This document shows, piece after piece, positions 50,467-58,677 of a stretch of DNA of 64,000 bases. Origin of the DNA: Anaerolineae bacterium. Its GTDB lineage: Bacteria; Chloroflexota; Anaerolineae; Promineifilales; Promineifilaceae. The position numbers were made by a program, and so were the translations under genes. Every line of letters begins with the position of its first letter. The first letter of the stretch is position 1. Location: positions 248,001 through 312,000 of the forward strand of contig JAMLHW010000001.1 in NCBI GenBank assembly GCA_023954475.1, written 5' to 3'. The notes under the pieces are model-generated. The model was not told the origin of the DNA. It was given only the letters and a program-made list of their open reading frames with translations, and ran no database searches.

Positions 50467-51235
50467 TTAGGGCATGATCAAATCGGCCACTGCCCAAAGC
50501 TTCTCAATTGATGAACTATAGTATTGGAAAAGAGTCGGGGCAGCACTATCTACGAGAAAGCCACGACGATCACCTGTTGCTCCACCGTATGAATAGTGTG
50601 AAATCCAGATTGTATCTGATTTTGTGCTACCTCGATTAGATATCTTGATGCATGAGAAAAACGGAACACCCGCGTAGGTTTTACTTGAACCAAACTTATG
50701 CTACTGTCGGGCACACTGTGCCGTAATTGTCCGATGCGTGACAATCCGGATTTGATGTTTTGCTTAATGGTTGCTTTACCATGATGATTTGGCATTCCAT
50801 GATCTATAGCATCCAAATACGTAACATCGGGATCGATTACAAGTAATCGAAGCCCACAACCATTTTCCACTAAATCGAGTAATACATTGTATTGACTATC
50901 AACAAAATTGTGCAATGAGATTCCACAGACTAAAATGTCTTTTGCACTACTCGATTGTCGTTCAAAATCGAAAAGTTGAGATCGTGGGACAAGTAAATTA
51001 TCAAGGCTAGGGCCAAGACTTTCGCACTAATATAACTGATGGAGCTTTCAAGATTTTCCAAATAGCCAACATTGAGCACGATTGATTCTAAGGCAATGAA
51101 GCTAAGCAGACCGATAATCAACTGTGTTAGTAAAACCGAGTTGCTGCGGCAACCCAAAATTCCCAATAGACCGATAGCTACTGCAATAAGTGATAAGATA
51201 TTTCGTCGGTTTACCAAACGATGAGTTACATCCAT
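50467..51235 (-). pseudogene. Membrane protein with PLD/DUF5919-like C-terminal domain, frameshifted
   Basis: Start 51235: two membrane helices (ILSLIAVAIGLLGILGCRS and LLTQLIIGLLSFIALESIVL) and a weaker third. The frame shifts near 50950 into SSSAKDILVCGISLHNFVD and ENGCGLRLLVIDPDVTYLDA, and shifts again near 50590 into YGGATGDRRGFLVDSAAPTL and SSSIEKLWAVADL. Joined, they make one protein of about 250 residues with helices followed by a phospholipase-D-like/DUF5919 domain. At least two frameshifts suggest decay. It is next to the TIR pseudogene on the same strand, as in defence islands. Confidence 0.6.
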
Positions 51236-51581
51236 CTCAAATAATTTCCATTTTCGTATTGATGTACTAAATGCAGAAGCGATGCAGAAGCGGACAGTTT
51301 TTTGATCTTTATAGGAAACGCATAAATGTTAAAACTACACGTGGCGTCCACTCGTATAGTGCATTAATGGAGAATCAAGTGAAAGATCAACTTTCATAAT
51401 ATGATACACTTCAAAAAGCTAACGTCAAGCAATGATTATGGGTCGTTTCAATGGCGTACGATCGCACAAATTCGCACAAAAATCGCGAGAAATTACAATA
51501 TACTCACTAATGTCAACTTGAAATTCTCTCAAGAGAGTTCGAATGTCAGGCGAACTGATTCTTTCACACCATTTTCATTAG
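51236..51581. other. Gene-free 346 bp left of the intact IS
   Basis: AT-rich, with a direct repeat of ATGCAGAAGCG at 51270-51292 and no convincing ORF or promoter. A frame at 51401 runs into the IS and lacks a ribosome-binding site. The last nine bases are the left copy of the IS target duplication. Confidence 0.4.
51573..51581. repeat. Target-site duplication, left copy
   Basis: TTTCATTAG, identical to 52989-52997 on the other side of the IS. Confidence 0.88.
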
Positions 51582-52988
51582 CAGCAGTTCTCAGTTTGGA
51601 ATCAGTGCAGCAATTTCAGAGGGAACATCGTCCTCATCAAGGGACTCAATCATGAAGAGCCAGAGAGCTTCCCAGTTGGGGAAATCATGGTAACGGCACA
51701 GGGCTCTCATATCATTGAAGAAGGTGACCCGCCTGTGTAATGCGCGACGCAGGAAGCGATACAAGTCATCGACAAGCTCCAGAGCGGTGTGCAACAGAAA
51801 GGCGAGGAGATTGAGAACCAGAAACACCTGAGACAGGTACTGTTTGCCGTGACCGAAGTTGTGCTCGACATGATACCCCTTGGTCTTGAGCACATTGATC
51901 CCTTCGTTCTCAATCTTCCACCGAGTGCGCCCAAAGGTGCAGACAGCGGCCACATTGCGGTCGCTCAACGCATGATTGGTGGCCCAACTGTTGTGGTAGA
52001 GAACATCGCCACTGTCCTGATGGGTAATGGTCAACTCACACCAGTTGACCCACAGGGCGTCATCTCCGCCGCGCAGAGGGACATCATTGACCCAGCGCCA
52101 GCGCCAAATCGTCCCATGTTGGCCATTCCAGCGTCGCTGAGTCCGTTCATGTGGCGTCAGCGCTGCGAGCCAGCGATACAGCTCAACGTGTGAGTCCGGC
52201 TTGCACACAAAGAGGAAGTACTGGTTGTTGGCGATGACCTGCTCACAGAACGGCTGATTGCAGAACAGGTCATCTCCCAGGTAGGTGATGGAGTCTGGCG
52301 TGAACAGATGAGACCACTTGTCCAGCCAGCGCTTGCCGGCATTGCGCTCACAATCCTGCTTGTCACTCCCGTCCTGAGGAGTGATCATCTCGGGAAAGCA
52401 GGCCAGGACATGGCTCACATCCGGGTGCACCATCAGGGGTAACACCGTTGCATGGTAGTAATGGATGGTCCCCTTGTGGTCCCGTCGTGTCGAGCAGCGG
52501 TCGCATGCGATCGTGCTTGACGAGTGGTATGTCATCCCGTCCAGTGCGATCAATCGTGTTCCCAAACTGGTCTGATACGGCTGCAAACCGCCCATGCGTG
52601 CCAATTGCTGCCAGACCCATTCGTACTGAGGTGCGAATTCTGCTGGTTCCAGTGGGTCGAGCAACGTCCGAATCTGATTGTCTGTCGGCACATTCTCGAC
52701 TTCAAACAGCGTGTGCAGGTTCTTCTTCCCTTTTCTCCTCTTGCGCAGCTCCTGATGATGCGCCAGGAACGACTGCGACTGTGTGAAGAAGACGCTCATG
52801 GCGCTGTTGACCGCATCGGACACGTCGTACTTTGTGTTAGGGCTGGGTTGACGGTAGTCTGGCAATACTGACCACGCTTGCTGACTTTGCCTGAAGAACT
52901 GCTGTAGTGGGAATCGTCTAACCATGCCCCGTATTTGTTCCCCGTTCTACTCCATTTGTCAACCCCAGGTTCAAACTGAGAATTGCTG
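51582..52988 (-). mobile_element. Complete insertion sequence, 1407 bp, IS4-like
   Basis: Terminal inverted repeats CAGCAGTTCTCAGTTTG (51582-51598) and CAAACTGAGAATTGCTG (52972-52988) match at 16 of 17 positions. TTTCATTAG is duplicated on both sides. The single transposase gene fills the element, and its stop codon lies in the left repeat. Intact ends and perfect duplication indicate a recent insertion into AT-rich non-coding DNA. Confidence 0.93.
51591..52925 (-). CDS. DDE transposase (IS4-superfamily type)
   Basis: 444 residues, uninterrupted. LIALDGMTYHSSSTIACDRC contains the first catalytic Asp, TYLGDDLFCNQPFCEQV the second, and RWKIENEGINVLKTKGYHVE the Glu with the YREK-like context, followed by EHNFGHGKQYLSQVFLVLNL. 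Between them NQYFLFVCKPDSHVELYRW. The exact IS family (IS4, ISAs1 or an unclassified group) was not resolved. The gene is GC-richer than the island around it, so the IS came from another background. Confidence 0.88.
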   Translation of the reverse strand: MVRRFPLQQFFRQSQQAWSVLPDYRQPSPNTKYDVSDAVNSAMSVFFTQSQSFLAHHQELRKRRKGKKNLHTLFEVENVPTDNQIRTLLDPLEPAEFAPQYEWVWQQLARMGGLQPYQTSLGTRLIALDGMTYHSSSTIACDRCSTRRDHKGTIHYYHATVLPLMVHPDVSHVLACFPEMITPQDGSDKQDCERNAGKRWLDKWSHLFTPDSITYLGDDLFCNQPFCEQVIANNQYFLFVCKPDSHVELYRWLAALTPHERTQRRWNGQHGTIWRWRWVNDVPLRGGDDALWVNWCELTITHQDSGDVLYHNSWATNHALSDRNVAAVCTFGRTRWKIENEGINVLKTKGYHVEHNFGHGKQYLSQVFLVLNLLAFLLHTALELVDDLYRFLRRALHRRVTFFNDMRALCRYHDFPNWEALWLFMIESLDEDDVPSEIAALIPN

Positions 52989-52997
52989 TTTCATTAG
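52989..52997. repeat. Target-site duplication, right copy
   Basis: TTTCATTAG, directly after the right inverted repeat. Confidence 0.88.
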
Positions 52998-53005
52998 AAT
53001 CATAT

Positions 53006-53034
53006 TTGACGATTTTGAATATAGAAGTTACAAT
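53006..53034 (+). promoter_or_regulatory. Sigma70-type promoter of the right peptide operon
   Basis: TTGACG (53006-53011), 17-nt spacer, TACAAT (53029-53034). It is the only good promoter upstream of the right peptide pair and gives a leader of about 300 nt. Confidence 0.65.
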
Positions 53035-53066
53035 CGAGCATTATCCTCCCAAATAAAGAGGATAGA

Positions 53067-53252
53067 GTGTTTACCTTTGCTTTCCGTAGAGAGATAGTTG
53101 TGTCAGGTTTCAAGCCCGCAAAAACATGGTTCTCTATTTTGGATATGTGTAGTTTGATAGTGTATGCTCTCGCTCAGAAATCTGATGGAGGACGTTTAAC
53201 TCTGGTTAGGTGTGGGGTTAACAGATTTTGTCGACCATGGCCCATCTGGTAA
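53067..53252 (+). CDS. Possible 61-residue protein in the peptide-operon leader
   Basis: A GTG start at 53067 with GAGG 6 nt upstream opens a frame with MFTFAFRREIVVSGFKPAKT, a central hydrophobic part (SILDMCSLIVYALA) and a basic end with RCGVNRFCRPWPIW. Its stop falls inside the hairpin at 53239-53266. No family recognised. It may be real, or the leader may be a structured untranslated RNA. Confidence 0.35.
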   Translation: MFTFAFRREIVVSGFKPAKTWFSILDMCSLIVYALAQKSDGGRLTLVRCGVNRFCRPWPIW

Positions 53253-53266
53253 AAACTAGATGGGCC
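53239..53266 (+). promoter_or_regulatory. Hairpin in the leader of the right peptide operon
   Basis: GGCCCATCT (53239-53247) pairs with AGATGGGCC (53258-53266). There is no T-run after it, so it is probably not a simple terminator; it could set how much transcription or translation reaches the peptides 65 nt downstream. Confidence 0.55.
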
Positions 53267-53341
53267 TACTCAATCATGAAATTAAATTCAGTCCATCATA
53301 GAACAACCACAAATTACGAAAGAGGGTCTTAGGAGGTAATG

Positions 53342-53404
53342 ATGAAGTATTTGCAGAATTTTGAACAGCCAAAATGTAAGACAGGCCTGATAGGCGGGGG
53401 GTAA
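53342..53404 (+). CDS. Right-pair peptide C: hydrophilic 20-mer ending TGLIGGG
   Basis: MKYLQNFEQPKCKTGLIGGG from ATG 53342, with a perfect AGGAGG 5 nt upstream (an ATG at 53339 is only 2 nt from it). It is polar, with one Cys. The last six residues equal those of peptide B in the left pair. Peptide D starts 6 nt after its stop. Confidence 0.65.
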   Translation: MKYLQNFEQPKCKTGLIGGG

Positions 53405-53410
53405 TCAGGT

Positions 53411-53515
53411 ATGTTAAAGCAGATAGCGTTACGCAGTATAATTGGTATCAGCATATTCCTTCTTGTTGCGCCAATAATACCTTCGGTGACAGGACTTATT
53501 GGCGGGGGTGGTTAA
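53411..53515 (+). CDS. Right-pair peptide D: hydrophobic 34-mer ending TGLIGGGG
   Basis: ATG 53411. The start MLKQIALRSIIGISIFLLVA is basic and then strongly hydrophobic, like a membrane-inserting or signal-type helix; PIIPSVTGLIGGGG follows. The G-rich 3' end of peptide C (GGCGGGGGG) and CAGG supply possible ribosome-binding sequence. As in the left pair, the second peptide starts with ML and is the hydrophobic partner. An AT-rich spacer and a strong terminator at 53694 follow. Confidence 0.65.
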   Translation: MLKQIALRSIIGISIFLLVAPIIPSVTGLIGGGG

Positions 53516-53693
53516 AACCATCTTTTCCACTATAAGTAAATCGACTGAGTGCTTGATTGCTTTACATTCGAATGCATCCTTTTTTTCATTAGTTGAATAT
53601 TCTTTTCGAAGCGTTCATAATAACGTTTTAGTGTTCGTTTTGTGAAAATCACTGGATAATCGATTGGAAGCTAGTGGCAACTCAACAAATTCA
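53516..53693. other. Gene-free stretch before the operon terminator
   Basis: 178 bp of AT-rich sequence with no ORF of note and no repeat seen; probably the 3' untranslated region of the peptide operon. Confidence 0.4.
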
Positions 53694-53726
53694 AGCGACA
53701 TCTATAAACTAGATGTCGCTTTTTTA
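53694..53726 (+). terminator. Terminator of the right peptide operon
   Basis: AGCGACATCTA (53694-53704), loop TAAAC, TAGATGTCGCT (53710-53720), then six T. The first TCGGCCGA to its right is at 53796, so this marks the right edge of the island. Confidence 0.88.
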
Positions 53727-53815
53727 TTCAACTCACTACGTGTGTACAATACAAAAGGGGCGGCAAACTGCCACCCCTTGGAAGTATCATTCTTTTCGGC
53801 CGAAACCCTTCTAAC

Positions 53816-55735
53816 CTACGAATCGGCCGAAACATACTCCGCAATCGGATAACCGGCGTCAACCCAGCCGGTGAAGCCACCCTTCAAACTGCTGACATCG
53901 CTATAGCCATACGACCACAGAATCGTCATCGCAATCGTCGAGCGATGACCGCTGCCGCAGTAGATGGCAATCGGCGCATCCAGGTCAGCCGGCCATTCAT
54001 CCATACGCGCGACAAACTCTTCCAACGGGATGTGAATCCAGTTCTCCGCCTCGATCACGCCTTTTTCTTCTACTTCGGCCGTTGTGCGGACATCGATCAC
54101 GATCAGGTCTGGATTCTCAATGATGGCTGCGTTGAGATCATCGGCCGAAATGCCACCATACCCTTCCGGCATGATTTCCAGTGCTGCTGCAAAAATCTCA
54201 ACACCGGCCGGATCAGGTTCAACGGCAGCCAGAATGACTTCATCGGGCACGCCTTCCGCCACAGGATAACCGGCTTCCACCCAACCGCCAAAGCTGCCGC
54301 CCTTGAGACCCTTCACATCTTCCCAACCCAACGCTTCGAGCATCGTCAGGGCGATGGTGCAGCGCCAGCCGCTGCCGCAGTAGCTGACGATGGGCGTATC
54401 ATAGCTCGGCAGTTCGTCCAGTTCGTTCATCAACTCGCGTAATGGCACAAGTACAGCGCCTTCGATGTAGCCGTTCTCTTCCAGTTCGCTTTCATTGCGC
54501 ACGTCGAGAATGAAGATGTCTTCGCCTTCAGCCAGTGCCAGATTGACTTCATCCAGGCCAACCGTATTGTACGCTTCCATGTCGTCGAGGAAAATCTGAT
54601 AGGCAGCTTCCAAATCGAAAGCGGCTTCTTCCGTCATCGTGCCGCCGACAGTCGGATAGCCTGCTGTTGCCCAGTCGCCAAAACCGCCTTTCAGGCTGCG
54701 CACATCGGTGTAGCCATATGACCACAAGATGGCCATGGCGATGGTGGAGCGATGTCCGCTGCCACAGTAGATGACGATAGGCGCATCCAAATCGGCCGGC
54801 CATTCATCCATGCGTGCGATGAGCTCTTCCAACGGGATGAAAATCACGTTCTCAGCGTCAATACTGCCTTTTTCTTCGACTTCAGCGGCAGTGCGCACGT
54901 CGATCAGGATCAGGTCGGGATTTTCAGCGAGTTCGGTGTTGAGTTGTTCGGCCGAAATGCCGCCGAATCCTTCCGGCATACGGGCCAGCGCTTCGTCAAA
55001 CAGCGCGACCATGGCAGGGTTTGGATCAGCCGCGTTGAGCGGTTCCATCTCCGGAACGCCTTGCGCAACCGGGTAACCCGCTTCAATCCAGCCGCCAATG
55101 CTGCCACCCTTGAGGCCCTTCACATCCTGCCAGCCCAATGCTTCGAGCATGGCCAGCGCAATGGTACAACGCCATCCGCTGCCGCAGTAGCTGACAATGG
55201 GTTCGTCGAAGGCCGGCAGATATTCCAGATTATCCATCAGGTCGACGAGTGGGATGTTGACGGCACCTTCGATGTAGCCATTCTCTTCCAGCTCGCTCGG
55301 ATTGCGCACATCGAGCAGGAACAGGTCGGGATTTTCGGCCAGTGCTTCGCTCAATGCTTCAATACCAATCGTGTTGTATGCTTCCATGTCACCGAGGAAG
55401 GTAGCGAAGGCTGCCTCGAGATCGACTTCTTCCATCTCTTCTTCGCAACCAGCTGTTTCCGGATTGGCTGCACAGTATTCTTCAACTGACACGCCCTCAG
55501 CACAGGCCAGACAGTCTGCAGTCAGTGCCATGCAGCATGCTACCGCGTCTTCAGCTTCTTCGGCCGAATCGCTCTCAGTCGTCGTTTCTTCAGCAGCCGG
55601 CTCGGCTTCTTCCATTTCTTCGGTTGCAGCGGCTGGTTCTGGCTCGACAACCGGCTCAGCTTCCTCGCCACCGCATGCGCTAATTGCAAGCGCCAAAATC
55701 AGTAACAGTGCCAGTAAAAGTTTTTTCGTATCCAT
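53816..55735 (-). CDS. Lipoprotein with four rhodanese domains
   Basis: 639 residues. The signal ends in lipobox AISAC, followed by a Glu/Ala-rich linker and a Cys-rich segment (CCMALTADCLACAEG). Four rhodanese domains alternate in two types. Domains 1 and 3 have ILDVRNxSELEENGYIEGAV and active-site loop CGSGWRC (Cys about 181 and 450). Domains 2 and 4 have IDVRTxAEVEEKG and loop CGSGHR (about 323 and 593). All four retain the catalytic Cys. Such domains carry sulfur as persulfide, so an exported sulfur-transfer or storage role is likely. The A-B-A-B order shows a duplicated two-domain unit. It lies next to multiheme cytochromes and a PsrC-like subunit. Confidence 0.88.
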   Translation of the reverse strand: MDTKKLLLALLLILALAISACGGEEAEPVVEPEPAAATEEMEEAEPAAEETTTESDSAEEAEDAVACCMALTADCLACAEGVSVEEYCAANPETAGCEEEMEEVDLEAAFATFLGDMEAYNTIGIEALSEALAENPDLFLLDVRNPSELEENGYIEGAVNIPLVDLMDNLEYLPAFDEPIVSYCGSGWRCTIALAMLEALGWQDVKGLKGGSIGGWIEAGYPVAQGVPEMEPLNAADPNPAMVALFDEALARMPEGFGGISAEQLNTELAENPDLILIDVRTAAEVEEKGSIDAENVIFIPLEELIARMDEWPADLDAPIVIYCGSGHRSTIAMAILWSYGYTDVRSLKGGFGDWATAGYPTVGGTMTEEAAFDLEAAYQIFLDDMEAYNTVGLDEVNLALAEGEDIFILDVRNESELEENGYIEGAVLVPLRELMNELDELPSYDTPIVSYCGSGWRCTIALTMLEALGWEDVKGLKGGSFGGWVEAGYPVAEGVPDEVILAAVEPDPAGVEIFAAALEIMPEGYGGISADDLNAAIIENPDLIVIDVRTTAEVEEKGVIEAENWIHIPLEEFVARMDEWPADLDAPIAIYCGSGHRSTIAMTILWSYGYSDVSSLKGGFTGWVDAGYPIAEYVSADS

Positions 55736-55780
55736 TTCTAGGCTCCTCAAATCTCCATCAAGTTGGTAATCTGCTAGACT

Positions 55781-55838
55781 CTAAGGGTTTCCTCTAAAGA
55801 AATTTGACTGGTATGGACAAAAACCCTTAGGGTTTCTA
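55781..55838. repeat. CCCTTAGGG inverted-repeat element, copy 2
   Basis: CTAAGGGTTT (55781-55790) and AAACCCTTAG (55821-55830) are inverted repeats. The interior shares CCTCT and GGACAAAA with copy 1 at 38.6 kb. It sits between the cytochrome and rhodanese genes and overlaps the cytochrome stop codon. Confidence 0.6.
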
Positions 55839-57401
55839 AGGCGATTCCACAGTGGGTGAGATTGTTTCCGTCGTGGTAATCGCCACAGGTGACTGTATTG
55901 CTGCAATTGGCGGCGGAATCACGTCGATGATCAAGTCGTGATTTGCCTCCAACTCTTCTGCTACGATCTTGTCGGCCGTCAGGAACAAATCAGCATTGCC
56001 GTGGCACGAATCGCAGCTTGCCGCTTGCGGTGTTTCAAGCTGAATGTTGTGCGGTGTGGCGTAAGCCCAGGTTGCCCGTTCGTGGAAGTTGGGCAACAGG
56101 TCGTCGCCGTAGAAGCTGTAGCTGTCGTCGGCTATCGGGATGTGGCGTACCGTGACAAAATCGTACGGGCGGTCGAAACTCTTGAGCGGATTTCGGCCGA
56201 TCAGAAATGTCAAATACGCCCCATCCGTGCTGAATTTGGGATTGCCGGTCTCTACACTCAACTCCACATGGCAATTGTCACAACTGGTGTACGCCACCGA
56301 GTGACACACCTGGCAAGAGAGATCCGCGCCGTGAACCGCATGCATCTCGACATCGTCCTGCCCTGTCGCCACCGTCTGGTGACATGTCTCGCAGCGCGGT
56401 GATTGTACGCCGTCGTAGCGGTGTTCCGGTGGCGCAACGGCCATCGCTTCCGGCCCGTCGTGGCAATTCTGGCAATCGTCGGTCTGGCCGTGCATTTCAT
56501 GGCTCGTGTGACAATCGACACAGGTCATGCGTCCTTGCCGGAAGTGGACATCAGGGCGCAATTCGAGGTCTTCGGCCGAATTTTTGCCCAGATATTCGTT
56601 GCCCACACGGCTGCCGTGACACGCCGTGCAGTTGCGCGTCATCGACGGCGTGGCGTTGAAATTGTGGCCTTCGATAAAACCGCTGCCGACCGAGTCCGGC
56701 TGACTGACGTGGCAATCGCCGCACGTTGCATGGCAACTGGCGCAATGATTGCCGAACATTTCGCTGAGTGCTTCGTGGTTCTCCGGCACGCTACGTTGGT
56801 CGAGCGCGTTCCAATAACCGTTGAGTGTGCTGTGCAAACTGGTAGCGCTGACCGCCGTCACATCGGGATGGCATTCGCCACAGCCCACTTCGGGGTCGGC
56901 ACTGGGGTCGCGAATCATATCGGCGTGGGCGTCGTTTTTATTTTCGGCCGAATCGTCACCACCATGACAATCGACGCACGCAATCTGGCCGTGGACTGTT
57001 TCCGGGTACGTTTCGCCGTCGACGAGTACCTTCTCCCATGGCTCCAACGGAGCCACAGAGCCACCTCAACCCGCCCCTTCGTTTTCGCTGACCAACTCCT
57101 CCACCGGATCGGCGACAGCGATCAACTGCTCTTTATCGATGTGACACGATGTACATGTATCAATAACAGGTTCTGCTGTAGCTTCATCCAATAAAAACTC
57201 AGTTGCCGTTGCCGTCGGCAAAATTGCCTGGGGTTCGTCGGCAACCTGTTGGGCGACTTCCGCGACGGCAACTTCTGCGACCGTCGTCGTCCCCAACTGC
57301 TGACAGCCAATCACCAACAGCGTCACACCGAAGAGGCAAAACAGCACACCAATCACCGTCACTAGAGATATTGTCTGAAACTGCCGCAGTAAACGTTTCA
57401 A
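55836..57401 (-). pseudogene. Dodecaheme cytochrome c, interrupted by one in-frame TGA
   Basis: From ATG 57401: a membrane-anchor or signal helix (VTVIGVLFCLFGVTLLVIGC), a Pro/Ala/Thr linker and the first heme site CTSCH. The frame meets TGA at 57066-57068 and continues in the same frame with GGSVAPLEPWEKVLVDGETY and eleven more CxxCH sites (CVDCH, CGECH, CASCH, CGDCH, CTACH, CVDCH, CQNCH, CETCH, CQVCH, CDNCH, CDSCH). In homologues as I remember them this point is a GW-GG junction, so TGG to TGA is the simplest change. A GTG at 57054-57056 could restart translation, but without a signal peptide. The protein would be periplasmic and carry electrons. Confidence 0.8.
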
Positions 57402-57707
57402 GCCGGGCTCCCAAAATTTCGTTCGTGAAACTTTTCACATATTCTATAACGGATTACTTTTATAAATCAATGCCAAACACCCGTTTTGCTTATAGGTTTT
57501 TCTTTTAGGTTACAATAAACGAAAGCTATCATAGGGAGGTGTTTCCCTATTGAAGTACTAATTCTATTTGTTACAATATTCACAAAGGGGGTGGCTGGTT
57601 GGTTAGTTTTAAGGTAGTTGGTTGGCTAGCTCAATCCGGCGAACAACCTGTCAGACTGCCAAACTATCCAACTTTCGAACGATCCAACCACGCCCCAGGA
57701 GTCTGTT
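57402..57707. other. Divergent promoter region with GGTTGG repeat
   Basis: Towards lysR: TTGAAG (57550-57555), 16-nt spacer, TACAAT (57572-57577) is the best promoter; a second TACAAT is at 57511. ATAGGGA/TCCCTAT (57531-57550) forms a small hairpin or operator overlapping it. 57588-57690 is a GGTTGG/CCAACC-type repeat (copy 5). No ORF seen. Confidence 0.5.
57588..57690. repeat. GGTTGG/CCAACC repeat (copy 5)
   Basis: GGCTGGTTGGTTAG, GGTAGTTGGTTGGCTAG, then GCCAAACTATCCAAC and GATCCAACC can form an imperfect long hairpin directly before the LysR gene. Confidence 0.5.
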
Positions 57708-58649
57708 ATGCTTGATGCCCATCAACTCAACGTTTTTGTAATTGCAGCGGAGACACTCAACTTTACGCAGGCGGCACGCCTGTTGCACATGAGCCAGCCC
57801 AGCGTCAGCCAGCACATTCAAGCGCTGGAACAGCATTTTGAGCAGGAGTTGTTCCGGCGTAACGGACGGCATATTGAGTTAACCGATGCCGGCCGCGCTT
57901 TGCTACCGTTGGCGCGAGACATGGTTTCACGGTCGGACAATATTGAAACTATGATGAAATCGCTCCAGGGTGAGGTGTATGGGCATCTATTAGTCGGTTG
58001 TAGCACCACGCCGGGCAAATACATCCTGCCACATCTGCTGGCCCATTTTCATCGCCGTTATCCCAAGGTGACGATGGCGTGTGAGGTCTCGCCGCAGCGC
58101 GATTCGTTGCAAAAGCTGGCAGAGGGTGACATTCATTTTGCGCTGGCGAGTGCGCCACTTCGGCCGATCAATGATGTCGAATTCTGTGATTTTATGACAG
58201 ACAGGATTCAGCTCATTGCGCCGGTCGACCACCCGTGGAGTCATCGCGAGTATATCGATCCGGAAGAATTACTCGACGCTGACTTTATCCTGCGCGAACA
58301 GGCATCCGGCACACAAATTACCGTTCGCAAAGGACTTAAAGGATTGGGTGTCTCGGAAAGCCGACTCGATACATTGCTCATTTTAGGCAATTCGGAGGCG
58401 ATCGCGCTGGCTGTACAAGAAGGGCTGGGCGTCGGCTTTGTGTCGAGCATGGTCGTTTCCAAATTGGTGCTCGATGGGGTCCGGATCATCAACGTGCGCG
58501 GACTGTCGCTGGAGCGTTCCATAAAATTCGCACGCAACACACGCCGACCACCGACCAAAGCGCAATCTGTTTTCTGGGAGTTTGCCACGCGCGATGCATT
58601 GCCGCTCGTCAATGATCTGCAAACGGTCAATTTGACCGCGGCGGCATAA
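57708..58649 (+). CDS. LysR-family transcriptional regulator
   Basis: 313 residues. The N-terminal helix-turn-helix FVIAAETLNFTQAARLLHMS with QPSVSQHIQALEQHFEQELF is textbook LysR. The effector domain (about 90-300) has the CysL/CbbR-like GHLLVGCSTTPGKYILPHLL. AGGAG precedes the ATG. It is the first gene of the plus-strand set and 28 bp from the octaheme cytochrome gene, so it probably autoregulates and controls this respiratory operon. The co-inducer is unknown. Confidence 0.92.
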   Translation: MLDAHQLNVFVIAAETLNFTQAARLLHMSQPSVSQHIQALEQHFEQELFRRNGRHIELTDAGRALLPLARDMVSRSDNIETMMKSLQGEVYGHLLVGCSTTPGKYILPHLLAHFHRRYPKVTMACEVSPQRDSLQKLAEGDIHFALASAPLRPINDVEFCDFMTDRIQLIAPVDHPWSHREYIDPEELLDADFILREQASGTQITVRKGLKGLGVSESRLDTLLILGNSEAIALAVQEGLGVGFVSSMVVSKLVLDGVRIINVRGLSLERSIKFARNTRRPPTKAQSVFWEFATRDALPLVNDLQTVNLTAAA

Positions 58650-58677
58650 GGCATACGGTGTTGTGGGGGAGTGAGTC

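Noticed and set aside
51401-51655. 84-codon plus-strand frame entering the IS
   Set aside because: It crosses the IS left end and target duplication, so it is an artefact of the insertion; no ribosome-binding site.
57066-57068. Selenocysteine at the cytochrome TGA
   Set aside because: No SECIS-like hairpin immediately after the codon was evident and no selenoprotein context; a lost Trp codon is simpler.
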